Made by a program: the position numbers and the translations under genes. A DNA stretch of 64,000 nucleotides. Source: Shewanella atlantica. Lineage in GTDB: Bacteria > Pseudomonadota > Gammaproteobacteria > Enterobacterales > Shewanellaceae. The notes beneath the pieces were generated by a model. It made no database searches and had not been told where the DNA came from. It was given only the letters and a program-made list of their open reading frames with translations. The stretch spans positions 62,001-126,000 of the forward strand of contig NZ_RXNV01000002.1 in NCBI RefSeq assembly GCF_003966265.1, given 5' to 3'. Positions 18,392-28,501 of the stretch are shown one piece after another. How positions within the stretch are numbered: position 1 is the first letter of the stretch; the number at the start of each line of letters is the position of its first letter.

Positions 18392-21300
18392 CTAGTCTAT
18401 GTTGAAGTTGTAGTAGATATCCAGAGACTGTTCGACGCTACCTGATACGGTTTCCAGATAGAGTTGAGATAACAGGTAATATCTGACTGTCATCTCATAG
18501 CCAGGATTAAACACGCCGACACCGTATTTTACCATGAGGTTTTCACCGATATAGCCGCTGATAGCGACTCGGCCATCATCGTTGGCATCGAGTTGAACAT
18601 TAGAGAAGCCCACTTTCTCGATGAGTCCTGTAGCGGATTCGCCGATAAGGTTGACTGCGCCACCGCCGAGTTGATTACTGAGTGTTAACGCCGCTCCCAT
18701 CATTAAACTACTGTTCTGATCACCATCATTACTGTGAAACCCAGTTCCTTTAATGATATAGGAGAGTATCTCGGCTTGCTCTTTCACCGGTGATGAAAAA
18801 AGCGTCACTATAGGTTTGAGTGGAGTACCGGTGATCCTCACTCCGGCAACAACATCTTCATCTTTTATCTCTCTTACGGCCTCAATATTGAGGTTAGGAA
18901 TTTCAACCGGGCCGATAAATTGTACTTCTCCGGTATTGATTTTGAGGGTTTGTCCCATAAATTTGTAACTACCGTCAAGGACTCTTATATCACCGTATAA
19001 TAGGGGAGGGCGAAAGGCTTCCTGCCTGAGATCGAGTGTACCCGTTAGCTTGCCTCTTAGGCCCATGCCATCAATTCTCAGTTTATCCGCAACCTTGATT
19101 TTAATGTTGGTGGTGATGGCGTAGGGGCTCCGTTCGACTTGTCCGCTGGAGATGCTGTCTTCAAATACCACATCATCAGATACTGCTACACCGCCTTCAG
19201 GCAGTTGGCTAATCTTAATATTACCCGAATCGATATCTATAGAGCCTTGAATGTCGGCCCTGTCTTTATCGAATTTGATTTTAAGGGCAGGGGAGGCCGT
19301 GATGATGGCGAGCGGTGGTTGGATAATAGCAAGCTTATCACCATCGAACTGAATATCACCGCTGAAGCTATCGCCTCTCCAATCAAACAGACCAGTAACT
19401 TTTGCCTCACCCTTTCCCATCTTCCACTGGCCGTCGAGTATGGCCTTTTGGCCAGAGAGTGTAAGGTCGAGTTCGATATCTTCCAGTGGTGTCGGGTTTG
19501 CGGCTGCCAGCAGCTGTCCGTTTTCCAACTGCACTTTACCGGAAACATCCGGTTCGGCGAGGGTGCCAGATATCTCTAGCTCACTGGATACTTTTCCGGT
19601 CAGAGTTTCGAGTTGTGGCATAAACTCCGATAGGGCATCGAGGTTTATTTTATCGAGTTTGGTATAGCCGGATATCGCTCTGTCGGGTGAGACGCTTACC
19701 TCTAGCTGTCCTTCCCAACTGGCGATATCGTGTGAATCAAATTTAACTTGGGTGGCAAGCTTATCTTTATCCAGACTCGCTTGAAAACTGAGCAGCTTGT
19801 AGCCGACATCGATAACCCGGTTATTATTATTGAAACTAACCTGACCCGGGGCCAAATTCAGCTCTAAGTAACCTTCGGGTTTAGACTCTTCTTGCCACTT
19901 TAAAGTAGAAGTTAAGCTGGCTGGGGCCTGCCAAAGCAAATTCTCCGGCAGTAATGGTGTCAATACACCACCGATATCACCATCGAACAGAATGCTGGTC
20001 TCACCGTTTTTGTCGAGTTCTGCCGGATCATCGAGACAAAGTTTACCGTTTGCGTTGAGCCAGCAAAAAGTGTTTACTAAGCCTGATTGCTTGTCATTAT
20101 TCCAATTGACGTCGATAGGCGCTTCTAAGTCCCATTCACCGAAAATTGAGGTTAAATTGAGTCTTCGAATTTGTGCTTCGAACTGAGTTGTCTCGGGATC
20201 GAATGTTGAATAAACTTTGGTATTGAGTTGTAGCTCTCCGAATGTTTGCAGCCCCAGTTTCTGCTTGGTTTCATTGCCTTTAAAACCCAGGGTGATCGAG
20301 TCAAGCTTAACACTTGCAAGCTTTAAGTCTTTAGCCTTAACAGAGAGAGCAAACTCCTGCTCATCTTTGGGTCGGTAAAACCCTTTGGCCAGGCCCTGCT
20401 CGATTTTATATTGTTGAAATTCCAGCTCAAATATCTCTGCTGAAACGGTAACTTGTGGGTGCTCGCTTTCACCCGAAACATTGATTTTCGCATCGATACT
20501 GCCGGACGATTCAGCATGCCAGAGGTTAAGATCCGGGATCTGCAATTTTGCGTTAACGGCCCAAGCCTCTTCGGCACTGCCTGATATGGACAATACACTC
20601 TGCAACGCGCTTAGTTTTAAACTGTCGGCTTTGAGGTGTAGTTTATCATCAACATTGATATCTCCGCGGAGGTGAAATGGATAACCCTGGATCTCGCCTT
20701 CCAGATCTGAATTGGCAATACCGACCTCCCAGCCCTTGGCGTCAATCAGCCCCTTGGTGTGAAACTGGCCACTGATAATGCTATCGGGCAGAGGTGTTTC
20801 AAGGTCAAGTTTAAGCTGCTGCAGTTTGAAGTCGATGGTGTTGATGTCTGCATCCCAGCTGATCCCCTCATGATACTGTGCATTACCTGATAGCTCGGCC
20901 TCCCCCAACTCTCCTTTAAGTCGCAGGTGGGCAACATCCAGCTGTTCGCCAGTATGAATAAATTGGGTATCGACAGCCAACACGGGATGAAAAGGGGTCT
21001 TGATATTGGCGGTGAGGGTGACATCCTGACTATTAAGGTCCCCATGGGTAGCAAGTTTTATCGCTCTGCCCGAATAGGCTGGCTTGTCCAGTGGCCAGCC
21101 AAATCCCTTACTCTCAAATTTAAGCTCATAGGGAAGGTTTCGCTGCGCCAGCCCTATGTCACCTTGCAGATTAAAGTCGATATGACCTTTACCCGTTGCT
21201 GTTACGGCTAACTTTTTAAAGCCTTGAGATACATGAAGCGAAAGCTGTTGCTGCTTAAGCCCGGGAAGTTCGGCCACACTGCGCGCATCGACGGTGGCGG

Positions 21301-22366
21301 AGATATCCATAGGATAGTCATCTTTGAGAGTGATCCCTCCCTTCAAATCTACCTTGCCGTAGGTATGTTCAACATGCAGCTGATTGAGGTTCACCAGGAA
21401 GCTATGGTAACTACCGTCGAGGACGATGTTTTCGAAATAGTCATCTCGCTTGCCGAGTTTCAGGTGGCTCTGTTCCAGTATGGCATCGGTAACAAATACA
21501 GGTATCGGCATAAAGACGGCAGGCAGTTGCGCCATGGTCCAGGTGTTATCGGCTTGCGTTGTTTGCTCCACTTTCTCATTAGTTTCACTATTTTCATCAA
21601 TAGATAATGGAATTGATACCAGTAGATCATTACTGTACAGGTAGTTGGCTCTGATGCCGGTCTGTTGCCATTGTGCCTGTGTTTGTAGGCGGGAGGCGTT
21701 GAACTGCATGTCGTTGACGCGCACCTTCACGTTGGCTAAATCCGCGCGTTTAAGATCGATGCCGAAAGGTAGCTGTATCTCCCGGTTCTCATTTGGTTGA
21801 GGGTCATTGAGCTGACTTTCATTGAACTGGCCATTATCGAGCTGATTGTCTGACAGGTCTTGATCTGCAGTAGTTACTGCGATATCAGCTTCGCTAACAA
21901 GGTTAGCTATTTGCTCATCATCGAGGCTTTGATCACCGAGCTTGTTTGTATCTATCGAAACCAATACCTTACTTGCTGCGAGCTCGTTGACACATAACTG
22001 CTTGCTCAGCAGGCACATGGGACGCCAATCTAACAGGAGGTCATCGACGTCGACCGCGATTCCTTCCATATTCCAGCGGACATCGGTCATTTTCAGGCGT
22101 TTGTTTAGTGTGCCGGAGACGTAGGTGATATCAAGATCGGGCACAAAAATATCGGCAAGGGTCACCGCTAGTCTGCTACCTAACGGCGTGCCTAATAGTA
22201 TTGCAAGGATGATCAGCATGCCCAGTGGCAGATAGATAATCGTCCGCGAGACGGCCTTAAAGCTTTTCCATAGTGTGCGTGCCAGGCTACTTTGGGGGAG
22301 AGCATCAGTACTTTCAGTCTGAGTCTCAGCCTGGTCAATGCCAGTCTCTTTTGTGGGGTTCGTCAT
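18392..22366 (-). CDS. tamB: Translocation and assembly module subunit TamB
   Basis: This 1324-residue AsmA-like protein (E. coli TamB 1259) has one N-terminal membrane anchor (around residues 40-65, TIIYLPLGMLIILAILLGTPLG), a very long beta-rich periplasmic region and the conserved DUF490 C-terminal domain ending LDIYYNFNID. It spans the periplasm, works with TamA in outer-membrane protein assembly and takes part in phospholipid transfer between membranes. A low-complexity Asp/Asn/Gln-rich insertion lies around residues 145-195. The start overlaps the end of tamA by four bases, so translation is coupled. Confidence 0.95.
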   Translation of the reverse strand: MTNPTKETGIDQAETQTESTDALPQSSLARTLWKSFKAVSRTIIYLPLGMLIILAILLGTPLGSRLAVTLADIFVPDLDITYVSGTLNKRLKMTDVRWNMEGIAVDVDDLLLDWRPMCLLSKQLCVNELAASKVLVSIDTNKLGDQSLDDEQIANLVSEADIAVTTADQDLSDNQLDNGQFNESQLNDPQPNENREIQLPFGIDLKRADLANVKVRVNDMQFNASRLQTQAQWQQTGIRANYLYSNDLLVSIPLSIDENSETNEKVEQTTQADNTWTMAQLPAVFMPIPVFVTDAILEQSHLKLGKRDDYFENIVLDGSYHSFLVNLNQLHVEHTYGKVDLKGGITLKDDYPMDISATVDARSVAELPGLKQQQLSLHVSQGFKKLAVTATGKGHIDFNLQGDIGLAQRNLPYELKFESKGFGWPLDKPAYSGRAIKLATHGDLNSQDVTLTANIKTPFHPVLAVDTQFIHTGEQLDVAHLRLKGELGEAELSGNAQYHEGISWDADINTIDFKLQQLKLDLETPLPDSIISGQFHTKGLIDAKGWEVGIANSDLEGEIQGYPFHLRGDINVDDKLHLKADSLKLSALQSVLSISGSAEEAWAVNAKLQIPDLNLWHAESSGSIDAKINVSGESEHPQVTVSAEIFELEFQQYKIEQGLAKGFYRPKDEQEFALSVKAKDLKLASVKLDSITLGFKGNETKQKLGLQTFGELQLNTKVYSTFDPETTQFEAQIRRLNLTSIFGEWDLEAPIDVNWNNDKQSGLVNTFCWLNANGKLCLDDPAELDKNGETSILFDGDIGGVLTPLLPENLLWQAPASLTSTLKWQEESKPEGYLELNLAPGQVSFNNNNRVIDVGYKLLSFQASLDKDKLATQVKFDSHDIASWEGQLEVSVSPDRAISGYTKLDKINLDALSEFMPQLETLTGKVSSELEISGTLAEPDVSGKVQLENGQLLAAANPTPLEDIELDLTLSGQKAILDGQWKMGKGEAKVTGLFDWRGDSFSGDIQFDGDKLAIIQPPLAIITASPALKIKFDKDRADIQGSIDIDSGNIKISQLPEGGVAVSDDVVFEDSISSGQVERSPYAITTNIKIKVADKLRIDGMGLRGKLTGTLDLRQEAFRPPLLYGDIRVLDGSYKFMGQTLKINTGEVQFIGPVEIPNLNIEAVREIKDEDVVAGVRITGTPLKPIVTLFSSPVKEQAEILSYIIKGTGFHSNDGDQNSSLMMGAALTLSNQLGGGAVNLIGESATGLIEKVGFSNVQLDANDDGRVAISGYIGENLMVKYGVGVFNPGYEMTVRYYLLSQLYLETVSGSVEQSLDIYYNFNID

Positions 22367-24210
22367 AGCTCTGCCCCCATAGTGATATGGATTCGCCAGG
22401 GTCTATCGACAGTATCGGTTTCCTTCAGGCCGACACCCAGATCGATTTTTATCGGGCCGATAGGAGATATCCAGTGAACACCTCCTCCCACTGAGACTAT
22501 GGGTTCAATTTGATTAACATCGAAAGCATTACCCGCATCGATAAAGGTGGCCACACGCCAGGTTGGCGTCAGGTAGTATTGATACTCTACGCTGCCGACC
22601 ATAAGATAACGCCCGCCGACAACTTGCCTCGCCAGTTGGTCATCGCTGTTGATGTAGTCAAGATGGGGGCCGAGCTCCTGATAACTGTAACCCCTGATAC
22701 TCTGATCGCCACCGGCAAAGTATCTCAGGGAGGGAGGAATAAGCGCTAAATCATCATCAGCTGCCAGGTTAACCCCAAGATCCAGTCTTGAGACGATTCT
22801 ATGCTTGTCGAAGAAGGTATCGATCCACTTGTATTTTGTCTGCAGCCGCGCTAACCGTATGGTGGAGCCCAAGGTGGGATCGGCGTACTCCAGGCTGTAG
22901 TGCTGAAAAAATCCGGATTTAGGATCTAAGCTATTGTCGCCACGAGTCGTCTTGGAGATGCTGCTGCCGAATAGGATAAATCTGGGGTCATAATCGATAT
23001 CTGATTGGTTGTAGAACTCTCTCATCCATTCGACCGAATAACTGAACAGCCATTGATTATCTAACCTTTGCTGACGGATCACACCTAATAAACGTTTACT
23101 CCCCTCAAGCTCTCCCGTGTTATTGAACTGCTTATTTTCTGGATCATAGACCTGTGTTACACCATATTTATCCCTCAGCATGCCCAGACGGATTTTCAAC
23201 TGGTCATCCAATGGATGGGTCAAGGGGATTGTATAACTGGTCAGGAACTTAGGTTTATCCGGTGACCACTCGGCAGTGGTTTCCTGAGAGTGGCCATAAC
23301 GGTTGATTTGTGGGGTACGCCAGGTTACGCGGACTCTCGGCTCCATGCTGTTATCGGTCGTGTTACCTATGTCGGCACCCAAGCCCAGTTCGATTGAGTG
23401 GCTGGGTTTGGGGGATAATTCAACCTTGATGGGTACGGCTAACCCTTGGGGTTTATCTATTTGAGGCAATACCTTGATGTTGGAGAAATAACTGGTATCT
23501 AACAGTTCCCGGTTCAGACTGCTCAGTTTACCTGTGCTGAACAGAGAGTTTGCTTCGAAAGGGATCAGCTCGTTTAGCAACTCGTCGTTTAATGTGTGCC
23601 CTTCGAAGCTGACTGTACCTATGTGATATCGTCTGCCGGAGTCGTAATGCAGGGTGATCTGCGCCGTGTTAAGGTCGCGATTGATGGTGATTGCCGAGCG
23701 TTTGTACTTACCGTCGAAATAACCCCGGGCCAATGCAATCGTCACCAGTTGAGATTTTAACTGCTCATAGATACCGTGATTTAATACGTCACCGGGTTTA
23801 ATCGTTACCGTATCTAACCATTTGAGAATAAATTGGTCTTCGACAATTTCGCCATCGAAATTGATGTCGATCCACTGTAGTCGTGTCGGTTCGCCAGGCG
23901 CGATTGAGAGTGAAAGTGTCCAGGGGCCATCTTGTGACTGGGTGACCTCCTCGTTTATCACGCCATGATAGAAACCCAAAGAGTGGAGGGCGGCGGTAGT
24001 GTTATCCTCAGCATTAAAGATAAAGGCTCTTCGTTGCACCTTAGACTTAGGCAAAGCGCCTAAGTGCGCCTTGATGTTTCGCTCTAAAACATCGTCGACA
24101 CCTTCAATTTTCAATGTTAACCAGTCATTGGCATGTGCGGAAAAAATGCACAGAGAGTAGCCTATTAAAATGATGCTCAATGACCATAAACGCAATGAAC
24201 TGTTTTTCAA
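22363..24210 (-). CDS. tamA: Translocation and assembly module outer membrane protein TamA
   Basis: The 615-residue Omp85-family protein (E. coli TamA 577) has a signal peptide ending near AHA-ND (residue 28), three POTRA-like repeats in the first ~270 residues and a 16-strand barrel C-terminal half. The barrel includes the lid-lock motif IRGYSYQELGP and ends in IHITMGAEL. It assembles outer-membrane proteins with TamB. The gene is divergent from the isoaspartyl peptidase gene, with a 135-base intergenic region. Confidence 0.95.
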   Translation of the reverse strand: MKNSSLRLWSLSIILIGYSLCIFSAHANDWLTLKIEGVDDVLERNIKAHLGALPKSKVQRRAFIFNAEDNTTAALHSLGFYHGVINEEVTQSQDGPWTLSLSIAPGEPTRLQWIDINFDGEIVEDQFILKWLDTVTIKPGDVLNHGIYEQLKSQLVTIALARGYFDGKYKRSAITINRDLNTAQITLHYDSGRRYHIGTVSFEGHTLNDELLNELIPFEANSLFSTGKLSSLNRELLDTSYFSNIKVLPQIDKPQGLAVPIKVELSPKPSHSIELGLGADIGNTTDNSMEPRVRVTWRTPQINRYGHSQETTAEWSPDKPKFLTSYTIPLTHPLDDQLKIRLGMLRDKYGVTQVYDPENKQFNNTGELEGSKRLLGVIRQQRLDNQWLFSYSVEWMREFYNQSDIDYDPRFILFGSSISKTTRGDNSLDPKSGFFQHYSLEYADPTLGSTIRLARLQTKYKWIDTFFDKHRIVSRLDLGVNLAADDDLALIPPSLRYFAGGDQSIRGYSYQELGPHLDYINSDDQLARQVVGGRYLMVGSVEYQYYLTPTWRVATFIDAGNAFDVNQIEPIVSVGGGVHWISPIGPIKIDLGVGLKETDTVDRPWRIHITMGAEL

Positions 24211-24345
24211 AAAATCAGACTCTTTTTAGTGATGAACGAATGCGTCTCTATTGTCGCTAGATTATTGATCTCAGGCAAGTTGATGATTGTAATTATGGAT
24301 GAAAATGGTTACAAAGAGTGCAAATAAAAATCAAAGGACCCTTTT

Positions 24346-25410
24346 GTGAAAAATAAATCTACTTTATTAGCATTTATCCTGGCGACTGCGGCGTCTGGTA
24401 CCACTTCTGTTTGGGCGGATGATAAGCCATTTTCTATTGCTATCCACGGCGGGGCCGGAACAATTACTAAGGCTAAACTGACACCGGAGCAACAACAGTC
24501 CTATCGTGATAAGTTGACTGAAGCGGTCAACGCCGGATATAAGGTGCTTGAGAAAGGCGGCGATAGCCTGGTGGCGATTCAGGCGGCGATCAATGTGATG
24601 GAAAACAGCCCGCTGTTTAATGCTGGCGTCGGGGCCGTGTATACCTATGATGGAGCCCATGAAATGGATGCCTCAATCATGGATGGCAAGACAATGAATG
24701 CCGGCGCCGTATCCGGGGTAAAACATATTAAGAACCCGATTAAACTCGCCGATGCCGTGATGAATAATTCGCCTCACGTGATGCTATCGGGTGCGGGGGC
24801 CGAAGAGTTCGCATTAACTCAAGGTTTTACCTTGGTGCCGGCCAACCATTTTGACACAGAGTCCCGTTATAAGCAGCTACAGGACGCCAAAGTTAAATTA
24901 AGAAAGGCAGAGTTTGAGCTCAAGGCTAAGTCGCCCGATTATCAGGCATCAAATACAGCTCCTCAGATAGACTATCTGGATTTGGATTATAAGTTCGGTA
25001 CTGTTGGCGCCGTGGCACTGGATAAGAAAGGCAACCTGGCGGCCGGGACCTCAACCGGCGGCATGACGGCGAAACGATTCGGGCGTATTGGTGACTCACC
25101 CGTTATTGGTGCGGGCACCTATGCCGAAAACGGAGTGTGCGCGGTATCTGCGACCGGACATGGCGAGTATTTTATTCGTTACCATGTGGCGGGAGATATC
25201 TGTGCACGGGTTAAATACCAGCATAAATCTATAATCCAGGCGGCGGATGAGGTTATCAATCAACGTCTTATCACGGCAGGTGGTACCGGTGGTGTGATAG
25301 CCATCGATCAGCGCGGTAATATCGCCACTCCATTTAACACCGAAGGCATGTACCGTGCCACACGAAAGAATGGCGAGCCTGCCGACGTGATGATCTGGCG
25401 AGATATGTAA
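24346..25410 (+). CDS. iaaA: Exported isoaspartyl peptidase / L-asparaginase (Ntn hydrolase)
   Basis: The 354-residue plant-type asparaginase family protein has a signal peptide ending near VWA-DD (residue 25), so it acts in the periplasm. The motif HGGAGT (residues 34-39) and the nucleophile region KFGTVGAVALD, with Thr219 as the self-cleavage site after Gly218, are intact. The GTSTGGMTAKRFGRIGDSPVIGAGTYA stretch that lines the active site follows. It cleaves beta-aspartyl dipeptides and asparagine after autoprocessing. A decayed copy of its 3' end lies at 30177-30320, on the other side of a four-gene accessory operon. Confidence 0.92.
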   Translation: MKNKSTLLAFILATAASGTTSVWADDKPFSIAIHGGAGTITKAKLTPEQQQSYRDKLTEAVNAGYKVLEKGGDSLVAIQAAINVMENSPLFNAGVGAVYTYDGAHEMDASIMDGKTMNAGAVSGVKHIKNPIKLADAVMNNSPHVMLSGAGAEEFALTQGFTLVPANHFDTESRYKQLQDAKVKLRKAEFELKAKSPDYQASNTAPQIDYLDLDYKFGTVGAVALDKKGNLAAGTSTGGMTAKRFGRIGDSPVIGAGTYAENGVCAVSATGHGEYFIRYHVAGDICARVKYQHKSIIQAADEVINQRLITAGGTGGVIAIDQRGNIATPFNTEGMYRATRKNGEPADVMIWRDM

Positions 25411-25438
25411 ACAATGTAGGAGCGGCTTTAGCCGCGAA
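25411..25438 (+). repeat. REP-like hairpin after iaaA (copy 1)
   Basis: TAGGAGCGGCTTTAGCCGCGAA forms a GCGGCT/AGCCGC stem with a two-base TT loop directly after the iaaA stop. Elements of this form are dispersed in many gammaproteobacteria as REP-like sequences. A near-identical copy follows the iaaA remnant at the same distance from its stop (30321-30348). Confidence 0.7.
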
Positions 25439-25495
25439 TCTGGATTTTACCCGAGTGGGCAGGTTTCCTGTACTGAGCTACGAGCAAATAGGGAA

Positions 25496-25522
25496 GGCAA
25501 AGCGAACGGCTTTGCCATTTTA
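25496..25522 (+). terminator. Candidate intrinsic terminator for iaaA
   Basis: GGCAAAGC-GAACG-GCTTTGCC has eight perfect pairs and is followed by ATTTTAAT. It lies 85 bases after the iaaA stop, beyond the REP-like hairpin. Confidence 0.6.
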
Positions 25523-25540
25523 ATCCGAAATCAGTTCGTT

Positions 25541-25563
25541 CAAAAAAAGTGTTCAGAGTGAAC
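25541..25563 (-). terminator. Intrinsic terminator of the four-gene accessory operon
   Basis: Read on the minus strand, GTTCA-CTC-TGAAC is followed by ACTTTTTTT. It lies about 105 bases past the last stop codon of the operon (25667). Confidence 0.7.
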
Positions 25564-25666
25564 GGACAGGTAACCAATACCCGTTATTTATAAGAATATT
25601 AACGGACTGGCTTTAGATCATAACAAAGCCAATCTTTTATGCCGGGGACTTAAGTTCTACTCATAT

Positions 25667-27553
25667 TTAGCTAACTAACAAGGGCTCCTGAGACCCCAGT
25701 AAGGTCATAAAATCATCCGTAGTTTTAATCTCCAGCTCGATCTTCATAAAATCTGCCATAGCATAAACGCTGCAGTTAACATTTTTTTCGTCTGCAATAG
25801 CTTGGCTCATTGACTCGGCAATCAGGCGGAACTGTAACTTATTGTTCGCCAGTGTCTGCAAGGCTGCAGTCTCGAAGGCATCTGTGTTCTCCTTGACCTG
25901 GAGGATTCGCATATCAAATATCTCCTTCACCCGCGCGGCCCGCTTCTCGTCCTTGACCGAGAACAAATCCATCTTATCCAGCAGCCAAACCACTATCGTA
26001 GAGGCTATACCGGTGAACATCACCATCACTGCATCGGATAGCACATCCCCGAAAGGCAATTTGTTGATAAAGCCAAGCACAGACTCTTCGAAGGCGAAAC
26101 CTATATAGGTCACCACGGTCGTAGCGAGTAACTTGGTAATCGCATCGGCTTTCTCTGCGGGAGATGAGTCCCCCATCAAAATCTTGATTGACGCTAGGAT
26201 GGCATTGAAGCCTTCCGTGATGACTTTCAACGCTTTTTTCAATATGCCGACAAACATATTGACGATGGCATTAAGGAGATATTTTACGAAATTCGCAGCC
26301 GCATCCTTAAAGCTCCCCAAGCCGATATTGAGCAGGTTTGTGGTAATGTATCTAAGTGCTCGTTTCATCCGAAAACCAAACGCTTCAAGGCTCGATGAAC
26401 AGTCTGTGCCATGGGTGATGCCGTTTTGAAGCATATCTTTAAGCTCGAAGCTGACAGTTTTGACCACCAGAATAATCAGTTCACCCACCCCTGAGTCGAC
26501 CAGCTCATCCTTGGCTCTCTTACCTGCATCTGTAGCCGCGCCTTTCATCAGTTTGCTGTCAGCAAGTAACTTGTCAGCCACCTTCATGTTCAGGTGAGCC
26601 TCTACCGCGGTGCGGGCCTCAGCTTCGCGCGCCAAGGCTTTATTCCAAGTCGCGTCATTTACATGGGCTTCCAAGCTGGCCAGGGTTTGTTTCTCAGCCG
26701 AGGTAAGCTTAGGCTTGGTCTTGAGTGTGTCTCGCTTAAGCTTTAGATCGGTCCAGCTGGAATCCAGTTTAATCTTGTTCAATTTCTGGCTGATGATATC
26801 GAAATTGTCTGCGCTGCCGGCCGCGTCTCTTAGATCGCCAACAGACAATGCTTTAGAACTTTTATATTCATCGAAGAGGTGTTTCAGCGGCAGGTTATGA
26901 TCAGCATTATAGGTGCGTTCGACTGCATTTAATCCTTTTGCCTCGAGTTCGGTATTATATTCCCTCGAATTTCTTCTGAGCTGCTTGCGCTCGCCCTTGT
27001 CATTGACTTCTAGCTCACTGTAAACCCTGAGTTTCTCTTGCTTTTCCTGCTGACTGGCAAAATACGCCTTAGTATAAGTCGTTTTCTTGCCTACATCCTC
27101 CATATAGCTATCCGGCGTACCGGGAGCAGCTTCCTTCTTATCTCGGATATAGTTTCCCTTGTCGTCGTTATGGGCTGCGGTGTCGGCATCGAGACGTTGC
27201 TTTTCGAGCCACTGGTCTTTATCTGTCTCAGTGGCACTGAAGTAATCGAAGCTGTCTATTTCGTTAACCAGCCGGGTGGCGGTTATGCCACGATTCTTCA
27301 GCCCCAGCTTCTTTATGCTGAGCAGGCCATCACACATGTTCAGCAGCAGGGGCTTGACCAACTCATCGGTGACGTTACCACCTTGGTCAAACTCATCATA
27401 GATCTGGGCCATCACATCGAGAGAGTCGCGCCTGTCATGCAGTTCCATATTGATCAGCTGTTTGCTGACTTGCAGCGGCGAGCAGTCCTGCAGCTCGTTC
27501 AATACCTGCTCGGTGCTAAGCACCGGCTGGACATATTCATCTTTTGTAGCCAT
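25667..27553 (-). CDS. Hypothetical large protein with hydrophobic C-terminal half; gene 4 of the accessory operon
   Basis: I do not recognise this 628-residue protein. The first ~350 residues are charged and helical, with coiled-coil-like stretches (for example DLKLKRDTLKTKPKLTSAEKQTLASL). Residues ~350-540 contain several hydrophobic or amphipathic segments (LINIGLGSFKDAAANFVKYLL-like, LLATTVVTYIGFAF, AVMVMFTGIASTIVVWLLDKM), so it probably associates with or inserts into a membrane. The last ~80 residues are again charged. There is no signal peptide. An AAGGAA ribosome site precedes the ATG. It starts 12 bases after gene 3, so the operon is tight. It could be a membrane effector, but that is inference from hydrophobicity and context only. 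Confidence 0.8.
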   Translation of the reverse strand: MATKDEYVQPVLSTEQVLNELQDCSPLQVSKQLINMELHDRRDSLDVMAQIYDEFDQGGNVTDELVKPLLLNMCDGLLSIKKLGLKNRGITATRLVNEIDSFDYFSATETDKDQWLEKQRLDADTAAHNDDKGNYIRDKKEAAPGTPDSYMEDVGKKTTYTKAYFASQQEKQEKLRVYSELEVNDKGERKQLRRNSREYNTELEAKGLNAVERTYNADHNLPLKHLFDEYKSSKALSVGDLRDAAGSADNFDIISQKLNKIKLDSSWTDLKLKRDTLKTKPKLTSAEKQTLASLEAHVNDATWNKALAREAEARTAVEAHLNMKVADKLLADSKLMKGAATDAGKRAKDELVDSGVGELIILVVKTVSFELKDMLQNGITHGTDCSSSLEAFGFRMKRALRYITTNLLNIGLGSFKDAAANFVKYLLNAIVNMFVGILKKALKVITEGFNAILASIKILMGDSSPAEKADAITKLLATTVVTYIGFAFEESVLGFINKLPFGDVLSDAVMVMFTGIASTIVVWLLDKMDLFSVKDEKRAARVKEIFDMRILQVKENTDAFETAALQTLANNKLQFRLIAESMSQAIADEKNVNCSVYAMADFMKIELEIKTTDDFMTLLGSQEPLLVS

Positions 27554-27565
27554 TGGCCAGATTCC

Positions 27566-28498
27566 TTATGCGGCGATAGCCTGAATAGAGGCCACTTTTT
27601 CAAACAGTGCCTTGGCCTGACTGCTGTCTTTGGGGTTCAGTTTGCCGCTCTCGGACAGGTATCCCAGATTCGCCATCTGCTTGAGCACGATGGAGAGGTT
27701 AAATAGGGCCTGAAACTCTTCGATATGGGCGACGGGGATCAGTCTGAAGTCCAGTTTATGGGCAAAAATTTCGTCAGATTGGACCATCTGTTTATGACGT
27801 TGGCTCTGTATGCCGTACTCGAAGCGATCCAACAACTTGCTGTAGTTATTGATCAAGACATCGAAGTACTCCACCACGCCGTCGATGGATTTTGCCACCA
27901 CTTTGAGCTGGCGCTGATGCGACTTCATCTTGGTAATCTCTTCATCGATACGCACCTCTTCTTCCTGCACCTTCAGCAGTGTCTGTTTGGCTTTCTTGCG
28001 CGAATAAAACCCCAGAGTCAGCACATAAGAGGCTACTCGCACTAAATCGAACTTGTTAAAATCAATCAGGAATAAATTACCCCGGTGCTCAACCGAAGCC
28101 GTAGTTTTGGCTTCCAGAATAGCATCGTCAAACAGCTCCTCAAACGGCTGTCCTTTGACGGTCACATTGTGCAGGCGATTGGCCAAGGAGACGAATCGCT
28201 TAAATTGCACCTGGTAGATATCCTGCTTAAAGCTGTTGATGGAGCTGACCTGAGTATCTATATCGGCAATAAGCTGCCCGCTGGCCTGGTCATAATCGCG
28301 CTTATTCTTGTCGTATCTGTCGGTGATCTGTTGATACAGTTGTTCGGCCTTATCAAAGGTCGTTTTTCCAGTAAAACCGTTCCAGCATTTAGACCCTTTT
28401 TCGATCACCTTGTTGGTGATTTTCTTTGCAACTTCAACTACCTTGTCGACCACGCGACTTATCGCGCTAGAAGCCCAGTTTCCCAATCGTCCAAACAT
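27566..28498 (-). CDS. Hypothetical coiled-coil protein; gene 3 of the accessory operon
   Basis: This 310-residue protein has no recognised family. Its N-terminus (MFGRLGNWASSAISRVVDKVVEVAKKITNKVIEK) can form a long amphipathic helix, suited to peripheral membrane binding. Residues ~55-110 and ~185-250 look like coiled coils. There is no signal peptide. An AAGGATTAACCT ribosome region precedes the ATG. It begins only three bases after the TerB-like gene, implying coupled translation. A partner role with the large downstream protein is inferred from position. Confidence 0.8.
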   Translation of the reverse strand: MFGRLGNWASSAISRVVDKVVEVAKKITNKVIEKGSKCWNGFTGKTTFDKAEQLYQQITDRYDKNKRDYDQASGQLIADIDTQVSSINSFKQDIYQVQFKRFVSLANRLHNVTVKGQPFEELFDDAILEAKTTASVEHRGNLFLIDFNKFDLVRVASYVLTLGFYSRKKAKQTLLKVQEEEVRIDEEITKMKSHQRQLKVVAKSIDGVVEYFDVLINNYSKLLDRFEYGIQSQRHKQMVQSDEIFAHKLDFRLIPVAHIEEFQALFNLSIVLKQMANLGYLSESGKLNPKDSSQAKALFEKVASIQAIAA

Positions 28499-28501
28499 AG
28501 G

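Noticed and set aside
21224..21607. 127-codon plus-strand open frame within tamB
   Set aside because: Antisense to an intact TamB; no domain or ribosome site.
24346..25410. Frameshift or truncation in intact iaaA
   Set aside because: The frame is complete with signal peptide and catalytic Thr219; only the second copy is decayed.
27038..27706. 222-codon plus-strand open frame opposite the accessory operon
   Set aside because: It spans the junction of two well-supported minus-strand genes, has no ribosome site and reads as an antisense shadow.
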